A stretch of DNA of 48,713 nt from Diplocarpon mali (Eukaryota > Ascomycota > Leotiomycetes > Helotiales > Drepanopezizaceae), in NCBI GenBank assembly GCA_024741835.1, contig JAENRP010000150.1:1-48713 (forward strand). The letters run 5' to 3'. A model generated the notes under the pieces. It saw nothing but the letters and a program-made list of their open reading frames with translations, made no database searches and was not told the DNA's origin. Each line of letters begins with the position of its first letter. The stretch's first letter is position 1. The position numbers were made by a program, and so were the translations under genes. Positions 12,001 to 22,986 of this stretch are shown piece after piece.

Positions 12001-12025
12001 AACTCTTAATCTAAGACTGCGAGTT
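12001..12025. repeat. 25-bp palindrome, ORF3 N-terminal site in Gypsy-A
   Basis: AACTCTTA and GCGAGTT arms. Aligned with 42098-42122. Confidence 0.75.
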
Positions 12026-12870
12026 AAATTATATAGTTTAGCGCTTATTATATCTTTAGGCTAAGAGGCGAATTTTAAGGCAGGCTTAACTATAAATAAC
12101 CAATTCTCTTCTTTATTATTAAAGAAATCTTATCTAAACTCTAGTATAAGAGTCTAGTTTTCTTTTAAAATAAGCAAACTATAAGCAGAAGCGCAAAGCC
12201 CTAGCATATTAATAATAGTACTATTAGGTAGGGTAATATCTGCAGCCCAATTTGATCTTTTTATAGCTTTATTAGCTGCTATAAGTATTATATTAAATAG
12301 GCCTATAAATCTGCGACTGCAAATTCGATTGCCTCGGAATTTTGCTACTCCTTCTTAAATAATAAAGAAATTGAGAATTTGAATAGCTTTAGCTATAAGA
12401 GTGTTTTCCTTAAGAATTTTTAATAATACTCGCCTTCTATTATTAGAATCAATATTTGTTAAGAAATATAAATAAAATAAGAGTCCTCTTTTATTAATAG
12501 CTAAATTATTCAATTATTAAATAGATTCTTTCCTTTTATCTTAATCTATTTTGAAAGTGTTAGCCAAGGTTATATATTAATCTGCGTTAGCTAAGAATTC
12601 CTCTTTAGAGATTCCCTTCAATCTTAATTCTTTAGTTAAGAAGTTGTCAAATTAGAGAATTCCAAAGGCTACCTAGGTTAAAAGGTTGCTAATAGCATTC
12701 GCATAAGCTAAAAGGAGTTTTTATTACTTTATATCTCCTAAAGCTGCGTAGGTCGATTTGAAGCTCTTTAATAATACAATAGCTCTACTATCCTAAGAGA
12801 AGTTTATAACTAATGCTTATTTATCCCCTATTGCAGTAGACAAAACCATTTGTAAATTCTTTAGAAGCAT

Positions 12871-13239
12871 ATTACTTATAAAAGATAGGGAGTATAAATA
12901 AGAGAGTTTAATAGGATATAAGAATTAAAAGGGCATATAAGCTATAATAGGTTTACTATATATATATTAAAGAAATTGGACTTTTTATTTATTATTTAAA
13001 GAAAGTAATAAGAATATTATAATTAAAGGCTAATATTAAGAATGCAAAATAAGTTAAAGTAAGTAAGAATTTAAAGTGATCCTAAAAGATCTATATCCTA
13101 AATAATAAAGGAAGCGACCTTGCCGAAAATGTAAAAATAAGGATTAGAGGAAGGTAAGACAATTAATAGGCTAGGAAATTGTTTAGTATTCCTACTTGCG
13201 TTCTTTAGATATTTTAGGAATAATAACTTAAGGTTGCGA
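12871..13239 (-). other. Pol-ORF3 spacer of Gypsy-A
   Basis: Matches 40885-41252 of Gypsy-B with one net indel, which is why the A-B offset shifts by one base here. The indel argues against a shared coding frame through the whole spacer. No motif recognised. Confidence 0.5.
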
Positions 13240-13263
13240 TTAGTTAGGTATTTTAATATTCTT

Positions 13264-13288
13264 TACTCGTAGGACTGGCTTATAGGTT
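13264..13288. repeat. 25-bp palindrome near Pol C-terminus, Gypsy-A
   Basis: ACTCGTAGG arm intact, the other arm decayed to TTATAGGTT. Aligned with 40836-40860. Confidence 0.8.
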
Positions 13289-14698
13289 AAATTGGAAAAA
13301 TCTTAGTCTTTATCTAAGGGTTTAAAATTACTTATATTACTATCAGTTCTTATAAAAGATTCAGAAGTTATATCAATTTCTAATTTATCTTTTAAAGGGA
13401 ATAAGGTCTAGTCGCATTAATAAAAGCACTTTAATCGATTAGCTGTAAAGGTTCCTTTAATATCGACTCTATTAAGTTCCTAAAGAGAATAGTATCCCTT
13501 TTCTTCCTACTTAGACTTAACCTTAAATAGACTAAGCTATTAATAGTCAAGTTTAGTATCTACGGATATATTAATACTTCTTATAATATTATAGACTAGG
13601 ATAAGATCATCTTTTCAAATAGGGTATATTTTAAGTACTTTAAAAGCAGCTTACGCTTCCTTAGCTTTTTCCTAATATTATTTCTTTTATAAAATGATTT
13701 CCTTTATATCTATATCTTGGAGCTTAAGTTATTAGCATCTTATTACAAGTAAATTAGAACGGTTCTAAATTTGACTATAGTTGAATAATCTCTAAATAGG
13801 CTTTTGGAATTTAAGAGGGAGCTATGCCTTTCTATTATAGATAAGGAAGAATAGTATAACTCCAGTTGGTTTATAGATTGTTATTCGATAAGTAAAGAGT
13901 ATTCTATAAAAGCGTTTTATCTAATCCTTAAATCCTTTGTAAGTAACTTTAGATAGATTATTAAGAATGTTATAGTATCCTTATTCTATTATTCTATTAG
14001 CTTTCGAGTTATATACTAAGATTTGAACCTATTTGATGCTATATTTTCGTAAGAAAGCTTTAACTACTCCTTTGTTTTCAAGGCCTCTATTAATAGTTAA
14101 TTTGCTAAAAAGTCTATAGCAATAGACTATATCTTTTTAAAGGAACTTTGCAATAGATTTAGAGTTAGCAGATCTTAAAGGTCGTCCTTTAGGCTATCCT
14201 AATAGGTCTTCCTTTGCTAAAATAAAATATATTATCTTATTCTTAGTAGTTAGTACTTATATAATATTAAGGCTAACTTTATAAAAAAGGCCTAATGGCT
14301 AAGTTAGGAATAAGGGATTTTCCTTATAATTAGGTTTTTATTTCTAATAGAGGATGCAACTCTTTATAAAAGCTTTGCAGTCTTTAAAAGAGCCTTTTTA
14401 AAAGAATTTTCTTAAGAGTTAGTAGTAAGTAGACTTAGCTCCTTAGTGGCCAGTTTCCTTATAAATATCCTAGATAGCCTTAGCCCTTAGTTTTTCATTA
14501 TTTAAATAGAGTTATATAAGGAATAAGTTATCGCTCCTTTTAAACAATCGTCTTCTTTATATTAAATAAATCAGAGCTTTAGCTTTAAATTTCTAAAAAT
14601 CCTTAAGAGCAACTGTCTTTAATCGTTTAAGTATAACTAAAAACTTTGCGATTTCTTTAAAGTCACTTAAGTAGTTAAGTGATAAAATTCTCTTATTT

Positions 14699-14723
14699 GA
14701 CTTACGGGCTAGGCTCGCGAGTT
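14699..14723. repeat. 25-bp palindrome between RNase H and integrase, Gypsy-A
   Basis: GACTTACGGGC with GCTCGCGAGTT. Aligned with 39401-39425, the best-preserved copy in the window. Confidence 0.85.
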
Positions 14724-16665
14724 AAGTCCCTTTAAGGCAATATATTAATAGATAACCAACTTCGTTTTCTACCTACTTATTAATATCTATTTTATCTTCT
14801 TTAATCAAATTAGAAAGGTAGGGCCGAGTTCTTTTTAAAAGGCTATTAGCAGTAGTATTTTTTATTCTTAGAATATGTTTGACTTTAAAGTCTATTAGTC
14901 TTATTTAAATAATCCATTTTATTAGCAAGGCTTTTAATAGGTCGCTTATAGCTCTATTTAATTATTCTACTAGCACTTTAGCATTAGTTTTAAGAATGAA
15001 GTAAGTGCTATAGAGGTCGCTTCTTATCTTTTTTATTACTTTTAAAGCGCCTTTGCATTCCTATTTAATAGTATTATACTTTATCTCTACTGGATTTTAA
15101 AGACTACTTTTAAAGTGAGCTAAATGTCTTTTCTACTAGCTATTAGCTTATTAAAGGATAGTATCCCATCTGATTAAGCTTATATTAACTATTAGTATAA
15201 TTGGCCTAGCGTCGGCTCTATAGTCTATTTTAATTAAATAAGGCGCCTTAAGCAACGCTTGCTTTAATTGTTTTATAGCCTCTATTTAGGGTTTCTCCTA
15301 TTGAAACTTAGCCTCTTTCTAAAATAAGGAGTAAATAGGTATTGCCTTTTTAGCAAAATCCTTGATTTAAATGCGATAGTATACTATAATACTAATAAAT
15401 GCGCGAGCTTCTGCTATATTATTATACCTCTTCCATTTGTCGATTTTAAGTACTTTAGCCTTTTAAGGACTTCGGCTATTAGAATTAGTAATAAAACTAA
15501 CAATTTCCATCGATGGAAGATAGTATTATAACTTCAGATTAACTGTTGCTCCTACCCTTTCGAATCATATAAGCACTTGGTCTAAGTTCTAAATATATTT
15601 TATTATAAATCGCTATATGCTAAGGAGAACTTCTTTATAGTTATAGAATGATCTTAATCCTTTTACTCTTATATTATCTATATAAGGGAGTGCAATATTA
15701 GGTATATAATCTACTAGTATCTTATAGATTACTTAAACAAATTAAGCGATCGAATTTATAGCCCTTTAAGGTAATCTTATTATCTAAAGTAGCTTAAAAG
15801 GGGTTTGAATTGCTATTATATCTCTTAATTTAATATTAAGAATAAATTGGTTGTATCTAAAGAAGAAGTTAATAAGAGAGCTGTAGGTTAATCCTGCGAA
15901 TTCATTTAAGAACTTATCCATATTTGAAGGAATATTAGCGTCTTTAACAGTTACTTAGTTTATCTTTACTACTACTATTATTAATCTATAAGTTCCCTTC
16001 TCCTTTTTAGCAATTAAGAACCATTTATTCCTATAAGGGCTATTATAGAACTTGAGAACACTTTACTTTAGCCTATCCTTTAATATTTCGATTACCTTTT
16101 CTTAAAGAGCTTTAAAGACCCTAAATATTTTCTCTTACTAAGCTTTATAGGGTATTATCTTAATCTTAATATAAGGTATAACCTCTTCTTAAATCTAGCT
16201 AAGTTCTATCTAATTAAAAGCTAAGGCGTCCTTTTGATTTGTTAAGGTTTTATAAAGTAGTTCGCGTTCTTGCTCTATTAAGTCTTCTCCAATTTTCAAT
16301 ATATTAAAACGTTCTTTTATTAGTCGATATCTAATAGGTTTATTAGAAAATCTGCCTATAATAAACTTATCGAATTTACCACCTGGCTTTAGAGGTTAAA
16401 GCTTCTCATCTTATTCAAACCAATCATCTAGTCCTTTAAGCTTTAAGCTATTAAAGATTCCCTAATCTATTAGTCGTACTTTATTAGCCTTACTTTTATA
16501 TATAGTTCGAATATTAGCTAGTACTATGCTTCTCTGCTTCTTTCCTTTTTTATTAAATCCTATAAAACGGTCCGAATTTTCCTTTTTAAAAACAAATAAA
16601 AGATTTTCTAAGTTATTAATTTGAAGTATATAAATGGAAATATTATTAGTAATTTTATTATTTTT

Positions 16666-16690
16666 CATTTACAAGTCCAGCTTATAAGTG
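16666..16690. repeat. 25-bp palindrome upstream of RT, Gypsy-A
   Basis: Decayed copy (ACAAGTCCAGCTTATAAGTG). Aligned with 37434-37458. Confidence 0.7.
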
Positions 16691-16798
16691 GTTTTTAAGT
16701 TTTTTAAAATAATTGGTAAATTATTAAAATTTATAAAACGAACTCTCTTCTCTACCTTATTTTTCTTTTTTCTTAATTATTAAGCTAATAAAATGCTA

Positions 16799-16803
16799 AT
16801 TGC
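16799..16803. repeat. Target-site duplication of Copia-D, left copy
   Basis: ATTGC; repeated at 22905-22909. Gypsy-B has the unduplicated site (GCAAT) at 37321-37325. Confidence 0.9.
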
Positions 16804-16998
16804 TATTGAGCTTAAGTGAGTCGGCGCAGTAGGTATAGGAAACTTCTAAAGGTCGATAGTTAATATATTGGTAAGAGTTAAGGAAGGAAGGTTACCCCTT
16901 TCTTACCTATAGCTATATATATATCAATATCCTATTGACTAAGCAGTAGGGTTATATAATAATACATTAGAGTAATAGCTATATCACCTATTTTAATA
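16804..16998 (-). repeat. Copia-D 3' LTR (195 bp)
   Basis: On the plus strand it runs TATTGAGCTT to CACCTATTTTAATA. With RIP undone the ends are the perfect inverted repeat TGTTGAG / CTCAACA, seen intact at one end of the other LTR. More RIP-changed than the 5' LTR at its end adjoining the internal region. Confidence 0.92.
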
Positions 16999-17012
16999 CT
17001 CCTACTTAGACC
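16999..17012 (-). promoter_or_regulatory. Copia-D polypurine tract
   Basis: In element orientation GGTCTAAGTAGGAG lies directly before the 3' LTR. Purine-rich but short. Confidence 0.5.
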
Positions 17013-17135
17013 TTACTCCGATTGACCTATAGTTAGGAAAATAACAACTATCCTTTTGCGCTAATCCAACTCCTAAGTATCTCTTTAAATTAAAAACAAT
17101 TAATTAATAGCAACCTCTATTAAAATCACTAATCC

Positions 17136-17160
17136 TACTTATAGGGCAGGACTAGGAGTT
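17136..17160. repeat. 25-bp palindrome, Copia-D 3' region, unit 1
   Basis: ACTTATAGG and CTAGGAGTT arms. Confidence 0.8.
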
Positions 17161-17199
17161 AAATTTCTAAAAGCGTTCTTTTATAAGACTATATGACTT

Positions 17200-17224
17200 G
17201 ACTCGCGGTCTAGGCCCAGGAGTC
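17200..17224. repeat. 25-bp palindrome, Copia-D 3' region, unit 2
   Basis: GACTCGCGG and CCAGGAGTC arms; best-preserved of the three. Confidence 0.85.
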
Positions 17225-17263
17225 GATCTAAAAAAAACTTTACTCTATAAGACTATATGACCT

Positions 17264-17288
17264 AACTCGTAGGGCAGGCCTAGGAGTC
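17264..17288. repeat. 25-bp palindrome, Copia-D 3' region, unit 3
   Basis: AACTCGTAGG and CCTAGGAGTC arms. Confidence 0.85.
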
Positions 17289-19538
17289 GTCCTTAAGCCT
17301 ATTAAGCCCTTACTATCTTCTATAACCTTAGTATATCTTTAAACGCTTTAAACTTTGCAACTATCTTTAATAGCTTTATAAATCCATCTACTACTATTCG
17401 ATTGATTAGGATATAGGTAATTGATAACTTATTCTTTATAATAAGGTTATAGATAAAGTAGTAGGCAATATTAATATATTTCGATCGCTTATACAAGTGT
17501 GGATTCTTTATAAGTGCAATCGCCTTTATATTATCTACTTAAAGATTAATATAGTTCCTATCTTATCTAATATACTTAGCAAAACCTATATCTTTTAGAA
17601 CTTAGGCGATCTATAATCCTTACTTGCAATTTAATAATATTGATATATATTTAGCCTTAGTGCTTATAGTAGCTATTGATTTCTGCTTCCTATTTCTTTA
17701 TAATATAAGTCTACTATATAGTATTACTATACTTTCAGATATACTTTTCCAACCTTTCATATTTGCCTAATTGGAATTAGTATATACCTTAAGCTTTGCG
17801 CTTATATATTTTGTTAATCTATATCTCACCTTTTATATGATTATCGATCGAAGGTACCTTCTAAGTCGCTTAACTATATTCTTATATTAAATCGTCAGAT
17901 CCTTTAGGTTCTGACTAAGTTGCCTAATAATAAAGGCAATATCTAGTCTTATATATACTATAATATATATAATTGCTCTAATATCCTATTAGTACTTCTT
18001 TAGATCTCCTCTTTGCTTATTTTCATTAGTAGGCTCTAACTTATTATACTTTCCTTCGATTAGAGTACGCTTTAGCTTAAAGTTAGGAGTATAAGTAGAG
18101 AGTCCTATTCGGTTTAGGATCTTCTTAATATACTACTCTTGATCCAATTAGAGTTCTTAAGTAGAGCGGTTCCTTATAACGCAGATACCGAGGATCTTAT
18201 AAATTCCCCCTAGATCCTTGGTATTAAAACGTTTCCGAATTATTATAAAGAACCAATTTAATTAAGTAGTTGTTTTCGCAGCTATAGCAATATTATTAAT
18301 ATATAATAGCAACTTGATTCTACGCTTAGTATAGGTAAATAGATAAGGGTTAGCTAGGCTTTAAACGAATCCCATTTCTACTAGAGTAGAGCTATATAAG
18401 AGGTTCTAATCATAGGCTAATTGTTTAAGCCTATAGATACTGCAGAGTATATAAAGGGAGTGGCTAGCGCGTATAGGAATACTATTAGGTCGGGAGAGAA
18501 AAATCCATTCCTTTATAATCGCTTTAGTAAATGCATTTTTAATATTATACTATTTGCATTCAAGGTCCTTAGCGGCTACTATTACTATAAATATGCAAAA
18601 GGTATCTATACGAACTATTAGTATAAATATATTAAAGTAGTCTTCTCTATACTATTAGGAGAAGCCCCTAGCTATAAGCCTTGCCTTATAATGTTCTAAG
18701 GTCTTATTTGTATATATTTTAATTATAAAGACCTACTTTATTAATACTAGGTTTATATCCTTTAGCGTCGGTTCCTCTATCTATATGCCATTTGCAATAA
18801 GAGAGCTTATCTCCTCTTAAATTGCCTTATTCTATACTACTCTATTCTCTAGGTTATTAATAGCTTTATTATACGTCTTTAGAAGAGAGATTTTCATTAT
18901 CTCCCTAGTAGCTAGGAACGCATTATCTTTATTAAAGCTCTATTAGAGTTCAAGCTTGTAGATCCTATGCACTATTATAGCCTAGATACGCTTAAACTCG
19001 CGTTCGTCTAAGGTATCTTCCGATTTTGGGTCTCTATTCCTCTTTAAAGGCGTAGGTTCAGCTATAGGTTCTATAGGCTTATTATCTAGGGAATCGCTTT
19101 CTAATAGTAGAGGCTTATTATTACTTATACCTATTTTAAGAATATCCTTTACTATAGGTACTTTAACTAAAGGGATAATGATATTAAAGTTATTTTATAC
19201 TTTAGGCAATTCGCGGATAATAAGAATAGTCTATTCGGCCTTTAGGCGATTAGCAGGTTGTTAATTAGCAGGTGCGCTTAATATACTTAAGCTTAAAGAG
19301 AGAGGTTATTAGTTCGGCTTAATAGTATTACTATTAAGTAGTATACCTTGCGAATCTTTATATATATAGAGCTTTAAGGATAGCTCTCTTCTATTTCGAG
19401 ATTTATCAAACTTAATTACTAAAGATATAATTACTCGCCTTAGGTCTAGCATATATACTATCTATTGCTTTATTATCTATTTAATATACTTAATAAATAT
19501 ATACTCTTTACCTTAGTCTATTAGCTTCTTACTCTTTA

Positions 19539-19563
19539 TACCCGCGGGCTAGGACTTTGGGCT
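19539..19563. repeat. Degenerate 25-bp palindrome in Copia-D Pol
   Basis: CCCGCGGGCTAGGACTTTGGG resembles the consensus on one side only. Possible decayed copy. Confidence 0.4.
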
Positions 19564-20397
19564 AATATAAGAGTAGCAGACGCTTTTAAAGACGCAGATA
19601 TAGTCTAGGCTTAGTTTCTATCTGAAATATGCCTTATATAGCGATATTTAAGTGCTATTAACTATTGGTCTACTACCTATTCTATTTTGCAAGTATACGT
19701 TTGCCTTAACTGCAAAGTCCTAGAATTCCAATAGTAGGTTAGTATTTTATAATAGAGCGCGATAATCAGTCTCTATTTACTAAATGCTTCGCTTAGCGAT
19801 ACTATTCTAATAGGAACCTTTATATATTATAGTTAGTTTATAGCAAACTCCTTATTTTACCTATTTATTAAGCTTTGCCTTAATCTTTAATGTATTATTA
19901 AACCTAATAGCTATTAGCTTTAACTAAGTCTAGCGTTCTTCTATCACTTTCTAAGTTTCTAGCTTTTCTATAAGCTTAGATTTGGTCCTAGCGCAAATAG
20001 TCTATATCTATTAAGTAGAGTTATCTACTATTTGAGAAAACTAATTATTTCCTTTAATTAAGGTTATAAATGGTCTAGTAGTATTAATAGATATTAGTGC
20101 TAGTATCGAATCTTTCTATAGATTAAGCTTAGTTCGCGTTTGATTTTGAAGTTTTATTAGCTTATAAATTCGGTATACTAGGCGATCCTTTAGTACTTAG
20201 ATCTTCCGTTTTAAGATTAAGACCTTATATAGGCCCTTTAATTTCTCTAGCCTTAGATATGCGAATCTTTTATATATTAGCTAATACTTTAATAGGCTTT
20301 CGGCTTCTAATAGCTTTAGTAGCCTATTATTAGTTAATGCTTTATTATTAGCAGCTAGAAAGGACTAGTAATAGCAGTTTGAGGTTTTGCTATTTTC

Positions 20398-20782
20398 CAG
20401 TTATGAGCCTGGCTTAGGAGTTGTTTTTAATAAAACCGCGAGATCCACTTGCAGTCCTAGCTTAGGAGTCGTCTCTAACGAATTTGCGAATTTTACTTGC
20501 GGTCTTAGCCTAAGAGTCATTATTAGCGAATTTGCAGAATCCACTTGCGGTCCTGGCCTAAGAGTCATTTCTACTAAATTCACTTATAATCCTAGCTTAG
20601 GAGTCATCTTTAAAGATACCTTACACTTTACTTATAATTTTGGCTTAAGAGTTATTTTCGCAAATTTTACTTGCGATCCTAGCTTAAGAGTCTATCTATT
20701 CTCCTTATTCTCGCTTAATTATATTAAGGCGAAGAGTGTACTTTCCTTAAAGGAATCCATTTATAGGTCTAGCCTAAGAGTC
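20398..20782. repeat. Array of eight 25-bp palindromes inside Copia-D Pol
   Basis: Units start at 20398, 20446, 20494, 20542, 20581, 20629, 20668 and 20758, so the spacings are 48, 48, 48, 39, 48, 39 and 90, all multiples of 3. On the coding (minus) strand this gives tandem peptides of about 16 residues, for example MTLRPGPQVDSANSLI and MTLRLRPQVKFANSLE. The palindrome supplies TLRPGPQV and the spacer the rest. The array lies between the protease/GAG-pre-integrase part and the integrase. The plus strand is also open here only because the palindromes read the same on both strands. Confidence 0.9.
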
Positions 20783-22697
20783 AATTTCTATAATATTACC
20801 TTTAAGATAATGTAAAGTCTATCTTTGATTTTAGCTTTAAAGATCACTTTATAGTTATTATTTATAAATTATATAAATTAATTATTAAAAACTCTTATAT
20901 AATTCAACTTTATATAGATCTTATAGCTAGATAAAAGATTAATACTTAAGCTAGGCATAAAGAGAATATTTTATAAAAGGAAAGAAACGCTAGCGATATT
21001 TATCTTTACTATACCTATTAAGTCTATATATAACCTTTTACTACTAACCTTAATAGAGCGCCTTTTTATTTTAGTAAACGGGCCTTTAAATAGGTAGGGT
21101 TTGTTAGTTATATATGTTATATAATTAGTATTACTATATTAATCGGATTTAAGGATCTTATAAAGATCGGCTTTTAAGATATAGGCATCTTTATTATAAT
21201 TATTATCTAAATTATCAAAAGTGGATTTAGATTTAAATAACCTATTATTATTATTAGAAGTATCTGCTGAAGTTTTAGCTAAATAGCCTTTTCCTTTGCC
21301 TTTCCTTAATAGTTGCGGCCTTCGGCAGGATAAGGGCAGTTTACTTCTTAACTTCTGCTTTAATTGCTTCTTAATATTAAAGCTAGCAACTATATTAATC
21401 AATTGCCTTCTAACTTTACAATTAGTAATATTATAAGCACTATTATAGAAGTAGCATCTCTGATAAGCTTAAGGGCTTGTCCTGCGCTCCTTCCTCTTCT
21501 TAGGCTTATTATTGCCCTATAACGCAGCATTTGCCGATTTAGAGCATCCTTTGAGGTCTTGCTTAATAGTTCGAAGGAGGTCGATCTTCTTATAGATCTT
21601 AAGGTTAGGTTAGATAAAAAGAGATTATTTCGCAATAGCGAACTTAAGAGGGAGGCCATTAAGTAGGAAATTAAAAAGCTAAGTTTCCTTAAAAGTCATA
21701 GCTATCCTAGGATCTGCAGCTCTTATTCTCCTTCTTGCTTTATATAGTATAAATTAGATAGAGTCTATATTTATATCTATATCCTTGCTATCTTTATCTT
21801 TTTTATATTAAAATGAAGTGATCTACTATAGTAGATACTAGGTATTAAGGGCAGTTGTTTAAGAGTATTTTACTTTTAAAGTATCCTATCTTATCTTTAT
21901 ATTATTATAAACTCGAATAAAATCTCTATCTTTATCGCTTAAACCTCTATTAATCTTAAGCTTACATTTGGCTAAGGCTAGCCTATACTCCTTCTCCTTT
22001 TCCATATTTAAAATCTACCTTTAGGAATCTCGGTTATTATCTACTAAGGCTCTTAAGCTAAGCTTATTTAGTATATTTGGCAAATCTTTAGCAATTATAT
22101 TAGCTATTAAAGTAGAAGTAGACGAATTAGTAAAGGGAGTATAAGAGGCTATTCTTACGTATTTAATAAGTGTCTTTTGAATTGCCATTTCAATGCCTTT
22201 ACTCTTAAAGTAAAGCTTTAAATCGTCGAACTATTATTGCCAGTTCTTTTAAGAGAGTTAGAGGTCTTTAAGCCTGGTGTTTCGATCGGAATCGGAAGCT
22301 ATTGCCATTTCGAATAGAATTGCATTTAAAATCAAATAAATTAAATAGTTAAGGGCACTCCTTCTATTGAAAAGTTGAAATGATTAAATAGTAGGTGTTA
22401 TAAAAGTATTAAATAGGGAGGAAGTCCTCTTATCAAAAAGGGTTTTTTAGACTATAACGCAAGGAATCATACCTCTTACGAAATACAGTAAAGTAAGGAA
22501 TTATACCTCTTATAGTACCAAAGGGGTTATAGAGTAAGGAATCATACCTCTTATAATATAGGTTGGCTAAATAGGGAATTATACCTCCTATTCGCCGATT
22601 GCTCGCCTCTTACTATAAGTCTCGTTCAACTTCCTACTAATAGTTGCGGCGCAAGTGCTTTCTAAGGGAAGTTAATAATCTATTATCGGTCTATCTA

Positions 22698-22709
22698 GGG
22701 CTTATAACC
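22698..22709 (-). promoter_or_regulatory. Copia-D primer binding site, half-tRNA type (initiator Met)
   Basis: In element orientation GGTTATAAGCCC directly follows the 5' LTR. One G-to-A change away from GGTTATGAGCCC, complement of the initiator tRNA-Met anticodon arm. Same primer logic as Copia-1/2. Confidence 0.75.
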
Positions 22710-22904
22710 TATTGAGCTTAAGTAAGTCGGCGCAGTAGGTATAAGAAACTTCTAAAGGTCGATAGTCGATATATTAGTAAGAGTTAAGGAAGGAAGGTTA
22801 CCCCTTTCTTACCTATAGCTATATATATGTTAATATCCTACTAATTAAGCAATAGGGTCATATGACAATACATCGGAGTGATGGCTGTATCACCTATCTC
22901 AACA
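22710..22904 (-). repeat. Copia-D 5' LTR (195 bp)
   Basis: In element orientation it starts TGTTGAGATAGGTGATACAG and ends CTCAATA. Aligns with 16804-16998. Confidence 0.92.
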
Positions 22905-22909
22905 ATTGC
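22905..22909. repeat. Target-site duplication of Copia-D, right copy
   Basis: ATTGC, identical to 16799-16803. Confidence 0.9.
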
Positions 22910-22933
22910 ACTATTTTTCAAAATTCCAGATTT

Positions 22934-22958
22934 GACTCTTAGTCTAAAACCGTAAGTT
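22934..22958. repeat. 25-bp palindrome at the start of the RT frame, Gypsy-A
   Basis: GACTCTTAG and CCGTAAGTT arms. Aligned with 37272-37296. Confidence 0.75.
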
Positions 22959-22986
22959 AAATTACTATTATTCAAAATCGGCAAAC

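Larger units (their letters stand above)
9553..12870 (-). pseudogene. ORF3 of Gypsy-A, RIP-degraded
   Basis: Reads on the minus strand from ATG at 12868-12870 (MLLKNLQMVLSTAIGDK, also present in B apart from RIP changes) to TAA at 9553-9555, where B has TGA. Its length, 3318 bases, is exactly that of ORF3 in B, so the two copies differ by point changes and not by net indels. Dozens of TAG/TAA interrupt it. Three palindromes lie inside (9730, 10615, 12001) at the same codons as in B. It follows Pol and precedes ORF4. Not recognised as any known family; see the B copy for motifs. Confidence 0.8.
9355..16803 (-). mobile_element. Gypsy-A, central piece (ORF3 and most of Pol)
   Basis: Reverse complement of Gypsy-B from about 37321 to 44.76 kb. 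The offset between A and B is constant through Pol (A = 54124 - B) and differs by one base through ORF3. It ends at the ATTGC target duplication of Copia-D and resumes at 22905. Confidence 0.92.
13240..16803 (-). pseudogene. Gypsy-A RT-RNase H-integrase, main part, RIP-degraded
   Basis: Minus-strand counterpart of 37321-40884 in Gypsy-B with no net indel. The RT catalytic motif is at 15673-15684 and reads Y-I-D-N, one Asp lost by a G-to-A change. RNase H and the integrase core follow towards lower coordinates, ending at the palindrome 13264-13288 and a TAA shared with B. The first about 250 bases of this frame are separated by Copia-D and lie at 22905-23149. Frequent TAG/TAA make it dead. Confidence 0.85.
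17013..17301 (-). other. Copia-D 3' non-coding region with three tandem palindromes
   Basis: Lies between the end of Pol and the polypurine tract. It contains three palindromes starting at 17136, 17200 and 17264, exactly 64 nt apart. Units 2 and 3 share flanking sequence (TATAAGACTATATGAC before the palindrome), so this is a local tandem duplication of the palindrome plus flanks. A spacing of 64 is not a multiple of 3, unlike the coding array. Confidence 0.8.
17302..22308 (-). pseudogene. Copia-D Gag-Pol polyprotein, RIP-degraded
   Basis: Starts with ATG at 22306-22308 (MAIASDSDRN) and keeps one frame for 1669 codons to TAA at 17302-17304, with many RIP stops. Gag about 22.3-21.1 kb, with a knuckle remnant CYFYNSAYNITNC near 21.45 kb that fits a CCHC type once C-to-Y and H-to-Y RIP changes are considered, followed by a basic stretch with KGKGKG. 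Protease near 21.13 kb reads YSNTN where YSDTG is expected, then ASVSFLL and LFMPSLSINLLSSYKI. Next come the palindrome array (20782-20398), the integrase (about 20.3-19.5 kb), RT with YINNI at 18289-18303 (from YVDDI-like), and RNase H near 17.52-17.40 kb (VDNIKAIALIKNPHLYKRSK). The order protease-integrase-RT is Ty1/Copia. Catalytic Asp residues of protease and RT are now Asn. Confidence 0.92.
16804..22904 (-). mobile_element. Copia-D: complete Ty1/Copia LTR retrotransposon, RIP-degraded
   Basis: A 6101-bp element on the minus strand with 195-bp LTRs, an ATTGC target duplication, an initiator-Met half-tRNA primer site and a single 1669-codon Gag-Pol frame. It is a different family from Copia-1/2, judged by LTRs and protein sequence. 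It sits in the Pol gene of Gypsy-A, between protease and RT. It is the only Copia family here that carries the 25-bp palindrome, with eight copies in an in-frame array inside Pol, three in the 3' non-coding part and one decayed copy in between. Confidence 0.95.

Noticed and set aside
18421..18621. 66-codon plus-strand ORF in Copia-D
   Set aside because: Antisense to the RT domain; no homology or context supports it.
20398..20782. CRISPR-like array (regular repeats and spacers)
   Set aside because: The repeats are palindromes within a retrotransposon coding frame of a fungus, the spacers are similar to each other, and there are no cas genes.
20387..20815. 142-codon plus-strand ORF with repeated PGLRV-like units
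   Set aside because: It is antisense to the Copia-D Gag-Pol frame. It is open only because the palindromes encode the same peptide on both strands and the spacers lack stops. The sense reading fits protease before and integrase after.
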